A stretch of 61,636 bases of DNA from positions 1-61,636 of the forward strand of contig NZ_CALBWS010000033.1 in the NCBI RefSeq assembly GCF_937468385.1. The letters run 5' to 3'. The stretch is from Neobacillus rhizosphaerae (lineage in GTDB: Bacteria > Bacillota > Bacilli > Bacillales > Cytobacillaceae). The position numbers and the translations under genes were made by a program. The first letter of the stretch is position 1. Each line of letters starts with the position of its first letter. The notes below the pieces were generated by a model. It saw only the letters and a list, made by a program, of their open reading frames with translations, did not search any database and was not told the DNA's origin. Shown one piece after another: positions 26,094 to 34,441 of this stretch.

Positions 26094-27434
26094 TTATCGC
26101 TCCTTTTTCAACCAGTTAGATCCTATCTCTTCAAGGACAAAATTTTTAGGTGTGGTCAATTCTAGCTGCACTTCCCGGATGACCTGTTCTTTTTCTTCTA
26201 TCTCGACAACATTAGATGAAAGAACGATATCAACATCTCGATTTTTTAATAATTTTATAGCTTCAATTGGAAATTGCAGAAAATCGTAATCCTCATTGAT
26301 TGTGAATGGGACATCATGATTTTCGAAAACCTTCTTTACTTTTCCCTTGTCCTTGCCGAACACCTTTGCGGTTTTAAAATAAAAATCCCTGTTGGAAAGT
26401 TTATACGTCTCATCCAGCACTTGATCATGGTTTTGCTGATAGATCTGTCCAGTAAATTTGTTTTCCAATGAGCAGTAATGCACACCCAGCTTAAGCTTCC
26501 TCTCCATTGCAAAATCGACTAGCTCCAAGCAAAGTGCTTCACTTTCTGCCACAGCCAATCCGCCTGCATACCAAAAGTTGTAATACACGTCATATGGTGG
26601 ATTTTTTAGTTCTAATCCCTTTTCTTTGAAGGTCTGGGCGTTCCCAAGAGGAAAGCAAAATTCCAAAAGATTTATTCCAAATACATCAAGCTTATCAAGC
26701 TCTAACAAAAGCTCCTTCATTTCTTCTCCTGTCCCTGGAATTACCGGCATTTCAACCAATACATCCGGAATATATTTCTTCGCAAGGGCAATTTTCGTAA
26801 GAATGTGTTTCCGCTTTTGTATGGAGTCTTCCATTTTGATACTAAAGCGAATTTCATTTAAATGGGTGTTGTGCAAGCCCTGTAGAATTTCTTCGCTAAG
26901 CAAGTCACCCGCTGTATATAATCTCGTATGTGCATCTGGCACTAGCTCGTCTGCCAGTTTGAAAAAGGCGAGTGTTTCGTCCGGATGCAGCAGCGGCTCC
27001 CCACCGGTCAAGGCGAGATGTGTCAATAGGACGCCTTGTTCAACTAAACTCTTTAAATCTCCATTCACATTTTTCTTGTTTTGTAAGTAAAAGTTGTATT
27101 CATCTTGATTTTTGTTGAAGCAAAAATAACAATCTCTGTGGCATTTTAAAGAAACGAAGGTCGTATAGCTTCCTGTTCCTTTCGTACAGGCTTCACAAGC
27201 ACTTGAAATCCTCTCGTTTGATAGAATGCTTTTATTATTATTCCGATATATCGCTCCCATATCACGCAGTTTATTGTGTGCAGCAGGACCATGATGCTTC
27301 CGTTTGGAAAGTGGCAAGCCAAAGGACTCAATCTGCTCCAGGGTAGCTTTCTCAATATTTAGGTATATATCTGCATACTGAACAAGAGATTTGTTGTTTA
27401 TGGTCCTTAAATTGGCTTTTGTAAGATTTTTCAT
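26094..27434 (-). CDS. Radical SAM enzyme opening the Dms operon
   Basis: 446 residues. The radical SAM site is CHRDCYFCF (C-x3-C-x2-C), preceded by an extra CEAC pair in ISSACEACTKGTGSY; LALTGGEPLLHPDE is the GGE motif for SAM binding. Helical parts follow with further cysteines (LEFCFPLG, GVHYCSLENK) that could hold a second cluster. The C-terminal 120 residues are unassigned. It is the first gene of the leftward operon, followed within one base by the chaperone, so it probably modifies or matures the reductase or its cofactor; this is inference. AGGAAG is nine bases from ATG. Confidence 0.82.
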   Translation of the reverse strand: MKNLTKANLRTINNKSLVQYADIYLNIEKATLEQIESFGLPLSKRKHHGPAAHNKLRDMGAIYRNNNKSILSNERISSACEACTKGTGSYTTFVSLKCHRDCYFCFNKNQDEYNFYLQNKKNVNGDLKSLVEQGVLLTHLALTGGEPLLHPDETLAFFKLADELVPDAHTRLYTAGDLLSEEILQGLHNTHLNEIRFSIKMEDSIQKRKHILTKIALAKKYIPDVLVEMPVIPGTGEEMKELLLELDKLDVFGINLLEFCFPLGNAQTFKEKGLELKNPPYDVYYNFWYAGGLAVAESEALCLELVDFAMERKLKLGVHYCSLENKFTGQIYQQNHDQVLDETYKLSNRDFYFKTAKVFGKDKGKVKKVFENHDVPFTINEDYDFLQFPIEAIKLLKNRDVDIVLSSNVVEIEEKEQVIREVQLELTTPKNFVLEEIGSNWLKKER

Positions 27435-27486
27435 CTTATCAAACTTCCTTTTTCGGATTTTTAGGGCTGTTTCATTTAGTTCTCAT

Positions 27487-27502
27487 TGTGAATAACTTCA
27501 CA
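27487..27502. promoter_or_regulatory. Fnr box of the Dms operon
   Basis: TGTGAATAACTTCACA matches the Bacillus Fnr consensus TGTGA-N6-TCACA exactly. It lies 53 bases before the radical SAM start codon; a weak -10 (TAAAAA read leftward at 27458-27463) is about 31 bases from the site centre, close to a class II activator geometry. Anaerobic induction is expected. Confidence 0.8.
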
Positions 27503-27551
27503 TATTATTCATGGATTCATTATATGTTTTTACATAACGAGTTGGTATGGC

Positions 27552-27588
27552 CCTGCCACACGAATAATCATTCGTATTTTTGTGCAGG
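27552..27588. other. Imperfect hairpin between the divergent Dms and regulator genes
   Basis: CCTGC (27552-27556) pairs with GCAGG (27584-27588), followed inward by ACA/TGT and CGAA/TTCG. It could be an operator or leader structure; no riboswitch class was recognised. Confidence 0.4.
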
Positions 27589-27691
27589 CAGACGAAAGGA
27601 TTTTACGATTCTGTGACATTCATTGTCCAGTCCATCTACTTGCTATAAGATGGTGTAGACAACATATAGATAGGAGAAAGGTGAATAATCC

Positions 27692-28912
27692 ATGAACAAT
27701 CATTTTGCCATTCCAGAATTTGTCCAAGAATTATCGACTGCATCAAGCCATGGTGTTAACCAGATTGTTCAAAAACTCTCCACACTTTTATCTCATCCAG
27801 TCCTCGTGGTGGACCCACTCTATCAGGTTCTCTCTTGTTCAACTGGAATTGAAGCGATAGATGAAATAGTTATCATGCCTGACAATCAGCAGGAGTCCAA
27901 TCCACACTTTGCTGTCTTCAGTTGCCAGATTTCAACCATAGACTCTTTAAAAAATGGATTGGCGAATCCAATAACCCTTAATAATAAAATCCTTGGTTAT
28001 CTCATTTTATTTAGTAACGACAAACCGTTAGCTGCTGGTCTTTATGAAGATGCCCTTATTTATACGGCTTCATTATGTGCCCTGCAAATGCAAAAAAGCC
28101 TAGAATTAAAGCAAGAGCGGCAGAAATTCAAAGAAGCATTTCTTTTTGATCTGCTTTATGGAAACATCAAACAAAAAGAGGATATTACTGAATATGGAGA
28201 AATTTGGGGATGGGATTTTAGCATCCCTCATATTGTAATCGTATTTTCATATAAAGAAGACAATCATTTTTTTACCAATAAGCAAACGGTTAACATGCTT
28301 TTACAAGTTGTTGAAAATGAATTGATTTCACAAAATTTCAAACCAATTGCAATGGCCAAACAAAGTCAGGTCATTACCATGATTCCGCTGGTTGACACTG
28401 ATTATGATGAGAATAGGGCCAAGCTGGAAGCCTTTGCGGTGACTGTCCTAAACAAGGCTGCAAAAATGAATCCAGAGTTCGAGCTCGCTTGCGGAATTGG
28501 AAAAAAGTATAGGAACCCAACAGAGCTTTTTAGGAGTTATCAAGAAGCAAAAGTAGCCTTTGAATTAGGCATCCTGTTGAAAATCACAACACCATTATTC
28601 ACTGATTTTGGCTTAGAGCGGATTTTATATAAACACGATTTGCAAGACTTGATAGAATATTACAACCATACATTAGGAAGCCTGCTGGAACACGATAAGA
28701 ATCATGATGGAAATCTGATCGAAACACTTGAAGTACTTGCCGCTAATCAATTTGATATGGGAAAAACGGCCAAGGCATCGTTTCTTCATCGAAATACACT
28801 GCGTTATCGTGTGAAAAGAATTGAAGAAATTCTGAATATGAAATTGGATGACTTACATGTTCGCTTAGATATTATGGCAGCTTTCAAAATTAAACAGCTT
28901 AGAAAAATATGA
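27692..28912 (+). CDS. PucR/CdaR-family transcriptional regulator
   Basis: 406 residues. An N-terminal GAF-like sensor region (about 10-130), a middle GGDEF-like domain of the CdaR type (ACGIGKKYRNPTELFRSYQEAKVAFELG near 265-295), and a C-terminal HTH_30 (GKTAKASFLHRNTLRYRVKRIEEIL). Such proteins activate catabolic genes, for example for purines or sugar acids. The stop is 19 bases before the molybdenzyme start, so they are probably cotranscribed. AGGAGAAAGG precedes ATG. Confidence 0.88.
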   Translation: MNNHFAIPEFVQELSTASSHGVNQIVQKLSTLLSHPVLVVDPLYQVLSCSTGIEAIDEIVIMPDNQQESNPHFAVFSCQISTIDSLKNGLANPITLNNKILGYLILFSNDKPLAAGLYEDALIYTASLCALQMQKSLELKQERQKFKEAFLFDLLYGNIKQKEDITEYGEIWGWDFSIPHIVIVFSYKEDNHFFTNKQTVNMLLQVVENELISQNFKPIAMAKQSQVITMIPLVDTDYDENRAKLEAFAVTVLNKAAKMNPEFELACGIGKKYRNPTELFRSYQEAKVAFELGILLKITTPLFTDFGLERILYKHDLQDLIEYYNHTLGSLLEHDKNHDGNLIETLEVLAANQFDMGKTAKASFLHRNTLRYRVKRIEEILNMKLDDLHVRLDIMAAFKIKQLRKI

Positions 28913-28931
28913 AGAATGAAGGTTGTTCCCA

Positions 28932-30947
28932 ATGAAAGATGGCGTATACAGAAATACTTGTCCGCGGAATTGTTTTGGAACGTGCGGCATATTGTCCTAT
29001 GTCAAAAATGGCCGGCTCATGAAAGTGACAGGGGATCCGAAACATGGATATACAAAGGGAAGACTTTGTGCAAAGGGCTATGCTTCCACGCAATTTGTCT
29101 ATAATACACAACGACTTAAATATCCAATGATTCAAAGTCCTAGAGGGTCTGGAAACTGGAAGAGAATTTCATGGGATGAAGCTTATTCGATTATTGCTGG
29201 TAAAATAATCGAATTGAATCAACGCTTTGGTTCCAACCTTGCCAGTGGCTACAACAAATTCTCAGGGAATCTCGGGTTCCTGCACTATGCGGTTGAAGGG
29301 ATGTTCAATAGTTTTGGCCCTCATACGAAACCAGTTGGCAACCCTTGTGCTTTAACCGGCAAGCTCGCAGTTAATCAAGCCTTTGGACACAATTTCAGCT
29401 CTAATCCCGAGGATATGGCAGATACAAACCTCATTGTCATCTGGGGAGCGAATCCTGCTGTTACAAATGTCCATCAAATGAAGTTTATTTATGAGGCACG
29501 ACGCAGTGGCGCAAAATTCATTGTCATTGATCCGATTTTTACCAGAACAGCTGAAAAAGCGGATGTCTATATCCAAATCAATCCCGGAACAGATGCATGG
29601 CTAGCGTTCGGAATCGCCAAGATATTAATAGAAAAAGGGATTGATGACGAGGAATCCATTCGGGAGCAAACAATTGGTTGGGATCAGTATAAACACTTTA
29701 TTCATCATCAAATTGATCTATCTGATGTATCCAAACGAACAGGTGTCCCAACGGAGGCAATGGAAGTACTTGCTGAATTTTACGGAAATTTAAAACCGGC
29801 CGTGACCTGGAATGGATTAGGGATTCAGCGCAACGATAGAGGCAGCCACAGCATCAGTGCCATCAACAGTTTGGCAGCAATGACAGGTATTCTGAGTAAC
29901 CCAAACAGCGGTTTATATTATATGCATTTTGACATTGAGCATTTCCCGCAACTACTATTAAATCATCAGGGCCCTGTTCATCCAAACATCACTAAATCTA
30001 GAGATATTGATATTAGTAATTATTCAAAAAACGCTCTCGCCTTAACAGAACCGCCGCTTAAATTCCTTTGGGTGGCTTCAAGAAATATCATCACTCAGGA
30101 TCAAAACCTTAAATCTTGGCATCAATTGTTCAATCAGTTGGAACTTATCGTGACAGTGGATCTTTATTTGACAAAAACAGCGAAACATTCCGATATCGTT
30201 TTACCAGCAGCCTCTCATTTTGAAGAAGAAGACTTAAATGTAGGTTATTGGCATTATTGGCTATCCATAAACCAAAAATCAATTCCTCCTTATTACGAAG
30301 CAAAAAGTGATTTACAGATTGCTAGGGAATTGACCAAAAAACTGAATGAGCTCTCACCGGGGTTTTCTAACTTCCCTTTTGAAAAAGAACCCATTGACTG
30401 GATAAAAGAAGAGCTTACACCGGAGATTATGCGACAGTATTCCCTTACTAGCTATGAGGATTTATTAGAGGGTCCACATAAAAAAATAGAAATAGCTCAC
30501 TCTATGCCAGATTCAGAGAAATTCAGACTGCTTCCATCAAAGGAAACAGTTACCGAGCAGTTACAAAGTGAAAATTTAAAGAAACCATTAACCTATAGAC
30601 TGTTAACACCGCAAACATTGTTGAAAATCCATTCTCAATATGAACTGGTGCCTTGGTTAAATCAGGAGCAGACTGAAGATATCATTGAACTTTCCTCTAC
30701 TGCCGCTATTCAACATGAAATTGATGAAAATACGAAGATTGAGATTTACAATCAACATGGATTTATTATCGGTACCGCTAAAATTAATCCTACCTTGCCA
30801 AATCAAGTGGTGCTTGCCTCCCAGGCAGGCAACAACCCTATTAATCAATTGATCACTCAAACGGACGATAAGGGTGCAAATGGCTCCAGTACTTTCTTTT
30901 ATGACAGCATGGTGAACATTAGGAAATGGAGAGAGAAGAATGTTTAA
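28932..30947 (+). CDS. Cytoplasmic molybdopterin oxidoreductase (YoaE-like)
   Basis: About 671 residues with no Tat signal. The N-terminal cluster site is CPRNCFGTC...LCAKGY, followed by RLKYPM. Molybdopterin-binding blocks: LIVIWGANPAVTNVHQM, KFIVIDPIFTRTAEKADVYIQINPGTDAWLAFG, KHSDIVLPAASHFEEEDLN. The C-terminal domain is short. It belongs to the DMSO-reductase superfamily; the substrate is unknown. The upstream TTG at 28923 lies too close to GAAGG; ATG 28932 has ideal spacing. Its last codons overlap the ferredoxin start by eight bases. Confidence 0.87.
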   Translation: MKDGVYRNTCPRNCFGTCGILSYVKNGRLMKVTGDPKHGYTKGRLCAKGYASTQFVYNTQRLKYPMIQSPRGSGNWKRISWDEAYSIIAGKIIELNQRFGSNLASGYNKFSGNLGFLHYAVEGMFNSFGPHTKPVGNPCALTGKLAVNQAFGHNFSSNPEDMADTNLIVIWGANPAVTNVHQMKFIYEARRSGAKFIVIDPIFTRTAEKADVYIQINPGTDAWLAFGIAKILIEKGIDDEESIREQTIGWDQYKHFIHHQIDLSDVSKRTGVPTEAMEVLAEFYGNLKPAVTWNGLGIQRNDRGSHSISAINSLAAMTGILSNPNSGLYYMHFDIEHFPQLLLNHQGPVHPNITKSRDIDISNYSKNALALTEPPLKFLWVASRNIITQDQNLKSWHQLFNQLELIVTVDLYLTKTAKHSDIVLPAASHFEEEDLNVGYWHYWLSINQKSIPPYYEAKSDLQIARELTKKLNELSPGFSNFPFEKEPIDWIKEELTPEIMRQYSLTSYEDLLEGPHKKIEIAHSMPDSEKFRLLPSKETVTEQLQSENLKKPLTYRLLTPQTLLKIHSQYELVPWLNQEQTEDIIELSSTAAIQHEIDENTKIEIYNQHGFIIGTAKINPTLPNQVVLASQAGNNPINQLITQTDDKGANGSSTFFYDSMVNIRKWREKNV

Positions 30948-31479
30948 ACGAACTGGATTCATTTTCAATGCCGATGATTGTATCAATTGTAAGGCATGCG
31001 AAATCTCCTGCAAAAATGAAAATCAAACACCAATGAACATCCAATGGAGAACGGTAAAGAAGGTAGCTCCTGAATTATATCTATCTCTTTCCTGTAATCA
31101 TTGTGACAGCCCTGAATGTTTTCGTGTCTGTCCAGAAAGAGCGTTCATAAAGCGTAAAGATGGGATCGTCCAAATAGACGAAAATCTTTGCACAGGCTGC
31201 CAGCTATGTGTTTCTGCCTGTCCCTATCAAGCACCACAATTTAATCCTGAAACACGGAAGGTTAGCAAATGCCAAATGTGCTATCCAAGACAGGATATTG
31301 GAATGGTCCCAGCTTGCGTCGAGGCTTGCACAACAGGTGCGCTAAACTTGGTAGATTTAAATACTTTCGAAGATGAGCAGACAGTCCGTAACCTTCCTGG
31401 TTTTTCCGATGTTACCGTTACCAACCCATCCATCATCTTCTATCCTTTAAAACCAAGAAAGAGGTATTTTCTTCAATAA
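30940..31479 (+). CDS. Four-cluster ferredoxin subunit of the second molybdoenzyme
   Basis: 179 residues with CINCKACEISCKN, CNHCDSPECFRVCP, CTGCQLCVSACPYQAPQ and CQMC...CVEACTTGAL. It is DmsB-like and overlaps the catalytic gene by eight bases (translational coupling). No membrane anchor gene follows, so the complex is predicted to be soluble. Confidence 0.92.
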   Translation: MFKRTGFIFNADDCINCKACEISCKNENQTPMNIQWRTVKKVAPELYLSLSCNHCDSPECFRVCPERAFIKRKDGIVQIDENLCTGCQLCVSACPYQAPQFNPETRKVSKCQMCYPRQDIGMVPACVEACTTGALNLVDLNTFEDEQTVRNLPGFSDVTVTNPSIIFYPLKPRKRYFLQ

Positions 31480-31493
31480 AGAATCTTCTAGTT

Positions 31494-31529
31494 AATCGCT
31501 CATTTGTTAAGATGAGCGATTATTTTTTG
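31494..31529 (+). terminator. Terminator of the second molybdoenzyme operon
   Basis: AATCGCTCAT, eight-base loop, ATGAGCGATT and a T run (ATTTTTT). It begins 15 bases after the ferredoxin stop. Confidence 0.92.
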
Positions 31530-31656
31530 CCGCTGGGCGCTCCTCAAAAAAGCTAACACTTGTCCTTATTGCAAGGTATCGCTTCCGAAGCTTATTCTTA
31601 TGGAGCTGGACAATTCTCAAAGTCGAAATTTATACTTTATCTCATAAAACCAAATC

Positions 31657-31700
31657 AGGGTCAGTCCCTTACCGCTTTTTTGCGAAGAGGGACTGACCCT
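31657..31700. repeat. Composite palindrome downstream of the Rieske gene
   Basis: AGGGTCAGTCCCT and AGGGACTGACCCT (13-bp arms, perfect) enclose a smaller CGC...GCG hairpin with a T6 loop. It could terminate leftward transcription, but the T run is poor. It looks like another mobile palindromic repeat. Confidence 0.6.
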
Positions 31701-31705
31701 TTAAC

Positions 31706-32683
31706 TTACACAGTGCCAAGTGTAACGCCAAGTTTAGTTAAATATTGTCGATAGGCAATGCTCATTCTGTCACATTTCAACGAAAGTTCTACCTGCAAAT
31801 CAAGTGGTAAGTCCTCTGGTTTCTGGTTTTCGACGATAGGCTTGTCCTGAGCGAAAATCATATCCTGGAACTCTACGATTTCCTGATCAGTTGTACCTGT
31901 TTCATAGTTAAATGACAAAATTCCATAGGCAATGGACTTGCATTCTGCAATAGGAAGGATGGTGAGTAATATGGTCATCTTGTTCTCAGTATCTGGATCT
32001 CTTTTAGTGAACCGAACGGTTAATGGTCGTATTACTTCATACGTATAAAAAACATCTTTGGATTGTCCGGTGCCGTCAGGGTCTGGCTGAAATATAGCGA
32101 TTTCATCTGAAAAAATTCGGTCTTCTTCCATATGAACATCGTAATCCCCAATGACAGGATGCTCCTGTACTCCAAGAAACCCTTCATGTATAAAGGAAAG
32201 ATGGCTTACATCCAGGAAGTTCTCAACGATTCTTGGAGGATTAGCATTCACTTCCTGTGGTCCCCATAAGACATTACGGAAGTTATCATCTCTATATTCA
32301 GGATAAGAAAAGAATTTGGGATTATTGTTGTTGAGATTAATCCACACAAATCCATATGCCTCTTTGCATGTATATTTAATAGCTTTAGCTTTTAATGGAA
32401 TGGCTCTTCCTTCAGGGAGCTGCGGGATTTTCGTACATGTACCGGCAGAATTATATTCCCATCCATGGTAGGGACATACGAGATTCCCATCTTTCACGCA
32501 GCCTAGTGATAGAGCAGCACCTCGGTGAATACATAAGTCCTTAAAAGCGTGGATCCCTTCTTCATTGCGGAAGAGAACGACCCTCTCTCCCAATATCGTT
32601 ACCTGTAATGGCTCTTCTTTTACGTCCTCTCTTTTACAAGCAACGACCCAGTCACTACGTAACACGTTATCTTCCAAAAGCAT
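31706..32683 (-). CDS. Rieske non-heme iron oxygenase, alpha subunit
   Basis: About 325 residues. Rieske [2Fe-2S] ligands CIH (C51, H53) and CPYH (C70, H73) in DLCIHRGAALSLGCVKDGNLVCPYHGWEYN. The mononuclear iron site is N-x2-D-x2-H-x4-H in VENFLDVSHLSFIHEG. The C-terminal PEDLPLDLQVELSLKCDRMSIAYRQYL fits the VanA/CAO-like (O-demethylase) branch. It needs an electron-donating reductase, not encoded nearby. ATG 32683 has AAGGG at nine bases. It is divergent from an NCS2 permease with a shared control region. Confidence 0.88.
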   Translation of the reverse strand: MLLEDNVLRSDWVVACKREDVKEEPLQVTILGERVVLFRNEEGIHAFKDLCIHRGAALSLGCVKDGNLVCPYHGWEYNSAGTCTKIPQLPEGRAIPLKAKAIKYTCKEAYGFVWINLNNNNPKFFSYPEYRDDNFRNVLWGPQEVNANPPRIVENFLDVSHLSFIHEGFLGVQEHPVIGDYDVHMEEDRIFSDEIAIFQPDPDGTGQSKDVFYTYEVIRPLTVRFTKRDPDTENKMTILLTILPIAECKSIAYGILSFNYETGTTDQEIVEFQDMIFAQDKPIVENQKPEDLPLDLQVELSLKCDRMSIAYRQYLTKLGVTLGTV

Positions 32684-33014
32684 GTTTACCATCCCTTCAT
32701 TGATGAATTCTTTTTATTACCTATATTTTATGAAGCTATTTTAACAAAGTCAACACAAAACACGAACATTATTTTAAAAAAATATAAAAATATACGTGAT
32801 TTACTGTTTACAACTCCTAAATTGTTTTTTATAATTCAATTAAAGTTTTTAATACAACAGTAGTAAAAAACCTACAAATCATTTCAAAGGCAATTGCTTC
32901 TACATCAATGCTTTACTGTGATTTCAACATGATTGAAATGCTATTTTCCTAGTATCTTTATTCTTTTATTGTTTATTTATTTCAAACTAATTTAAAGTAG
33001 AGGAGAATAATCAA
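32684..33014. other. Divergent control region between Rieske oxygenase and NCS2 permease
   Basis: AT-rich. ATTTCAA, CATGA, TTGAAAT at 32921-32939 is a perfect 7-5-7 inverted repeat and a candidate operator. The same half-site ATTTCAAA occurs again at 32881 and 32979. No gene. Confidence 0.5.
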
Positions 33015-34358
33015 GTGGATCAAAAAGAGCAAAACACGAACATTGTAGTAGGCATCAATGAAAAAATTAGTTGGGGAAGAGCTTTTTTGCTTGGGATGCA
33101 GCATGTATTGGCGATGGATTTGTATATCGCACCAATCATTATTGCTGGTTTACTTTCATTGGATTCAATGAATACGACATTTTTCATTCAAATGTGTTTT
33201 TTGGCAGCAGGACTAGCTACACTCATACAAACCATTGGCGGCTTGCGGTTGCCAGTCGTTCAAGGCCCTTCCTATGTCCCTATCGGTGCGTTGGCAGCAA
33301 TAGGGGGAAAACTTGGTTTAGGTGCTGTTTTCGGCAGCCTACTTCCTGGGGCCTTAATTATTGCTCTCCTTGGGTATCCGTTAAAATGGTTTGCTAAAGC
33401 TGTACAAAAAATAATCCCGCCGCTTGTGGGAGGAACCGTCATTGTCATTGTAGGGATTTCATTAATGCCTAATGCATTTAATAGTATTTACCACGCACCT
33501 GGAAATGTAGGACACAATGTATTGATTGCATTTGTTTCTGCTGCGGTTTTAATCATCTGTATTCTTCTTGGACGTAAGGCAAAGGGGTACGGCACATTTT
33601 TCCGCTTAGTTTCGGTCATCTTAGCCATCATCGCTGGCACGATTACCGCATCACTTTTTGGAACCGTTGATTTCTCCTCTGTAAAAGAGGCATCTTGGAT
33701 TTCGTTTCCGAGCCTTTTCCCATTCGGAAAACCTATATTTAATTTACAAGCGATTTTAACAATGGTATTTATTTATTTGGTCATCTTAATTGAAACAACT
33801 GGGACTTGGTTCGTGGTATCAACCGTTACTGACAGTAAGTTAGATGAAAAACGATTAAACCGTGCATCTGTCGGCGAAGGAATTGGCTGTTTCGTAGGAT
33901 CTCTTTTCGGTGGTACACCTATGACAGGGTATTCTTCTAACGCTGGAATTATTGCAATTACTGGTGTTGCAAGCAGAATGGCCATTATTGCTGCCGGAAT
34001 TATTTTAGTGGGATTAGGGCTAATCCCTAAATTATCTGCCATCATTACATGTGTTCCCGAACCGGTGATTAATGGGATCTTTGGTGTCGTGTGTGTGGCA
34101 ATTGTCATGAACGGTTTAAAAGTCATTCAGCATGTTATCATCGATGACCGCAATATGATGGTAATCGGAGTTCCTATCCTGCTAACAGTAGGAACTATGG
34201 TTCTTCCGAAGGAAATCTTAAACAGCGTCCCTGATTTTGCAAACTATATCCTATCTTCTGGAACAGCTGTCGGGGCGATCGCTACCGTTATCCTTAATCT
34301 AATCATCCCGCAAGAACGAGAAAAAACAGTTCCGACGGGCCAAGGTTCATTAACTTAG
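33015..34358 (+). CDS. NCS2-family nucleobase permease (uracil/xanthine/urate type)
   Basis: 447 residues with about 14 hydrophobic segments. Family blocks: GMQHVLAMD (the QH motif), VQGPSYVPIGA, GTVIVIVGISLMPNA, MVFIYLVILIETTGTWFVVS with the conserved Glu, and GGTPMTGYSSNAGIIAITGVASR. It imports a purine or pyrimidine base with a proton. GTG start with AGGAG eight bases upstream. Together with the Rieske oxygenase it suggests use of a heterocyclic base or related compound; inference. Confidence 0.9.
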   Translation: MDQKEQNTNIVVGINEKISWGRAFLLGMQHVLAMDLYIAPIIIAGLLSLDSMNTTFFIQMCFLAAGLATLIQTIGGLRLPVVQGPSYVPIGALAAIGGKLGLGAVFGSLLPGALIIALLGYPLKWFAKAVQKIIPPLVGGTVIVIVGISLMPNAFNSIYHAPGNVGHNVLIAFVSAAVLIICILLGRKAKGYGTFFRLVSVILAIIAGTITASLFGTVDFSSVKEASWISFPSLFPFGKPIFNLQAILTMVFIYLVILIETTGTWFVVSTVTDSKLDEKRLNRASVGEGIGCFVGSLFGGTPMTGYSSNAGIIAITGVASRMAIIAAGIILVGLGLIPKLSAIITCVPEPVINGIFGVVCVAIVMNGLKVIQHVIIDDRNMMVIGVPILLTVGTMVLPKEILNSVPDFANYILSSGTAVGAIATVILNLIIPQEREKTVPTGQGSLT

Positions 34359-34396
34359 TCAGATAAACCAAAAACAACATTGAAATAAACCAAAAT

Positions 34397-34438
34397 GAAA
34401 GAAGGATTAGTCATTAAGACTAATCCTTCTTTCGTTTT
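34397..34438. terminator. Bidirectional terminator
   Basis: GAAAGAAGGATTAGTC, loop ATTAA, GACTAATCCTTCTTTC: a perfect 16-bp stem with T-rich sequence on both sides. It separates the convergent permease and S15 peptidase genes. Confidence 0.92.
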
Positions 34439-34441
34439 GGC

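Noticed and set aside
27552..27660. Moco or other riboswitch in the Dms/PucR spacer
   Set aside because: Only a simple imperfect hairpin is seen; none of the conserved parts of known riboswitches was recognised.
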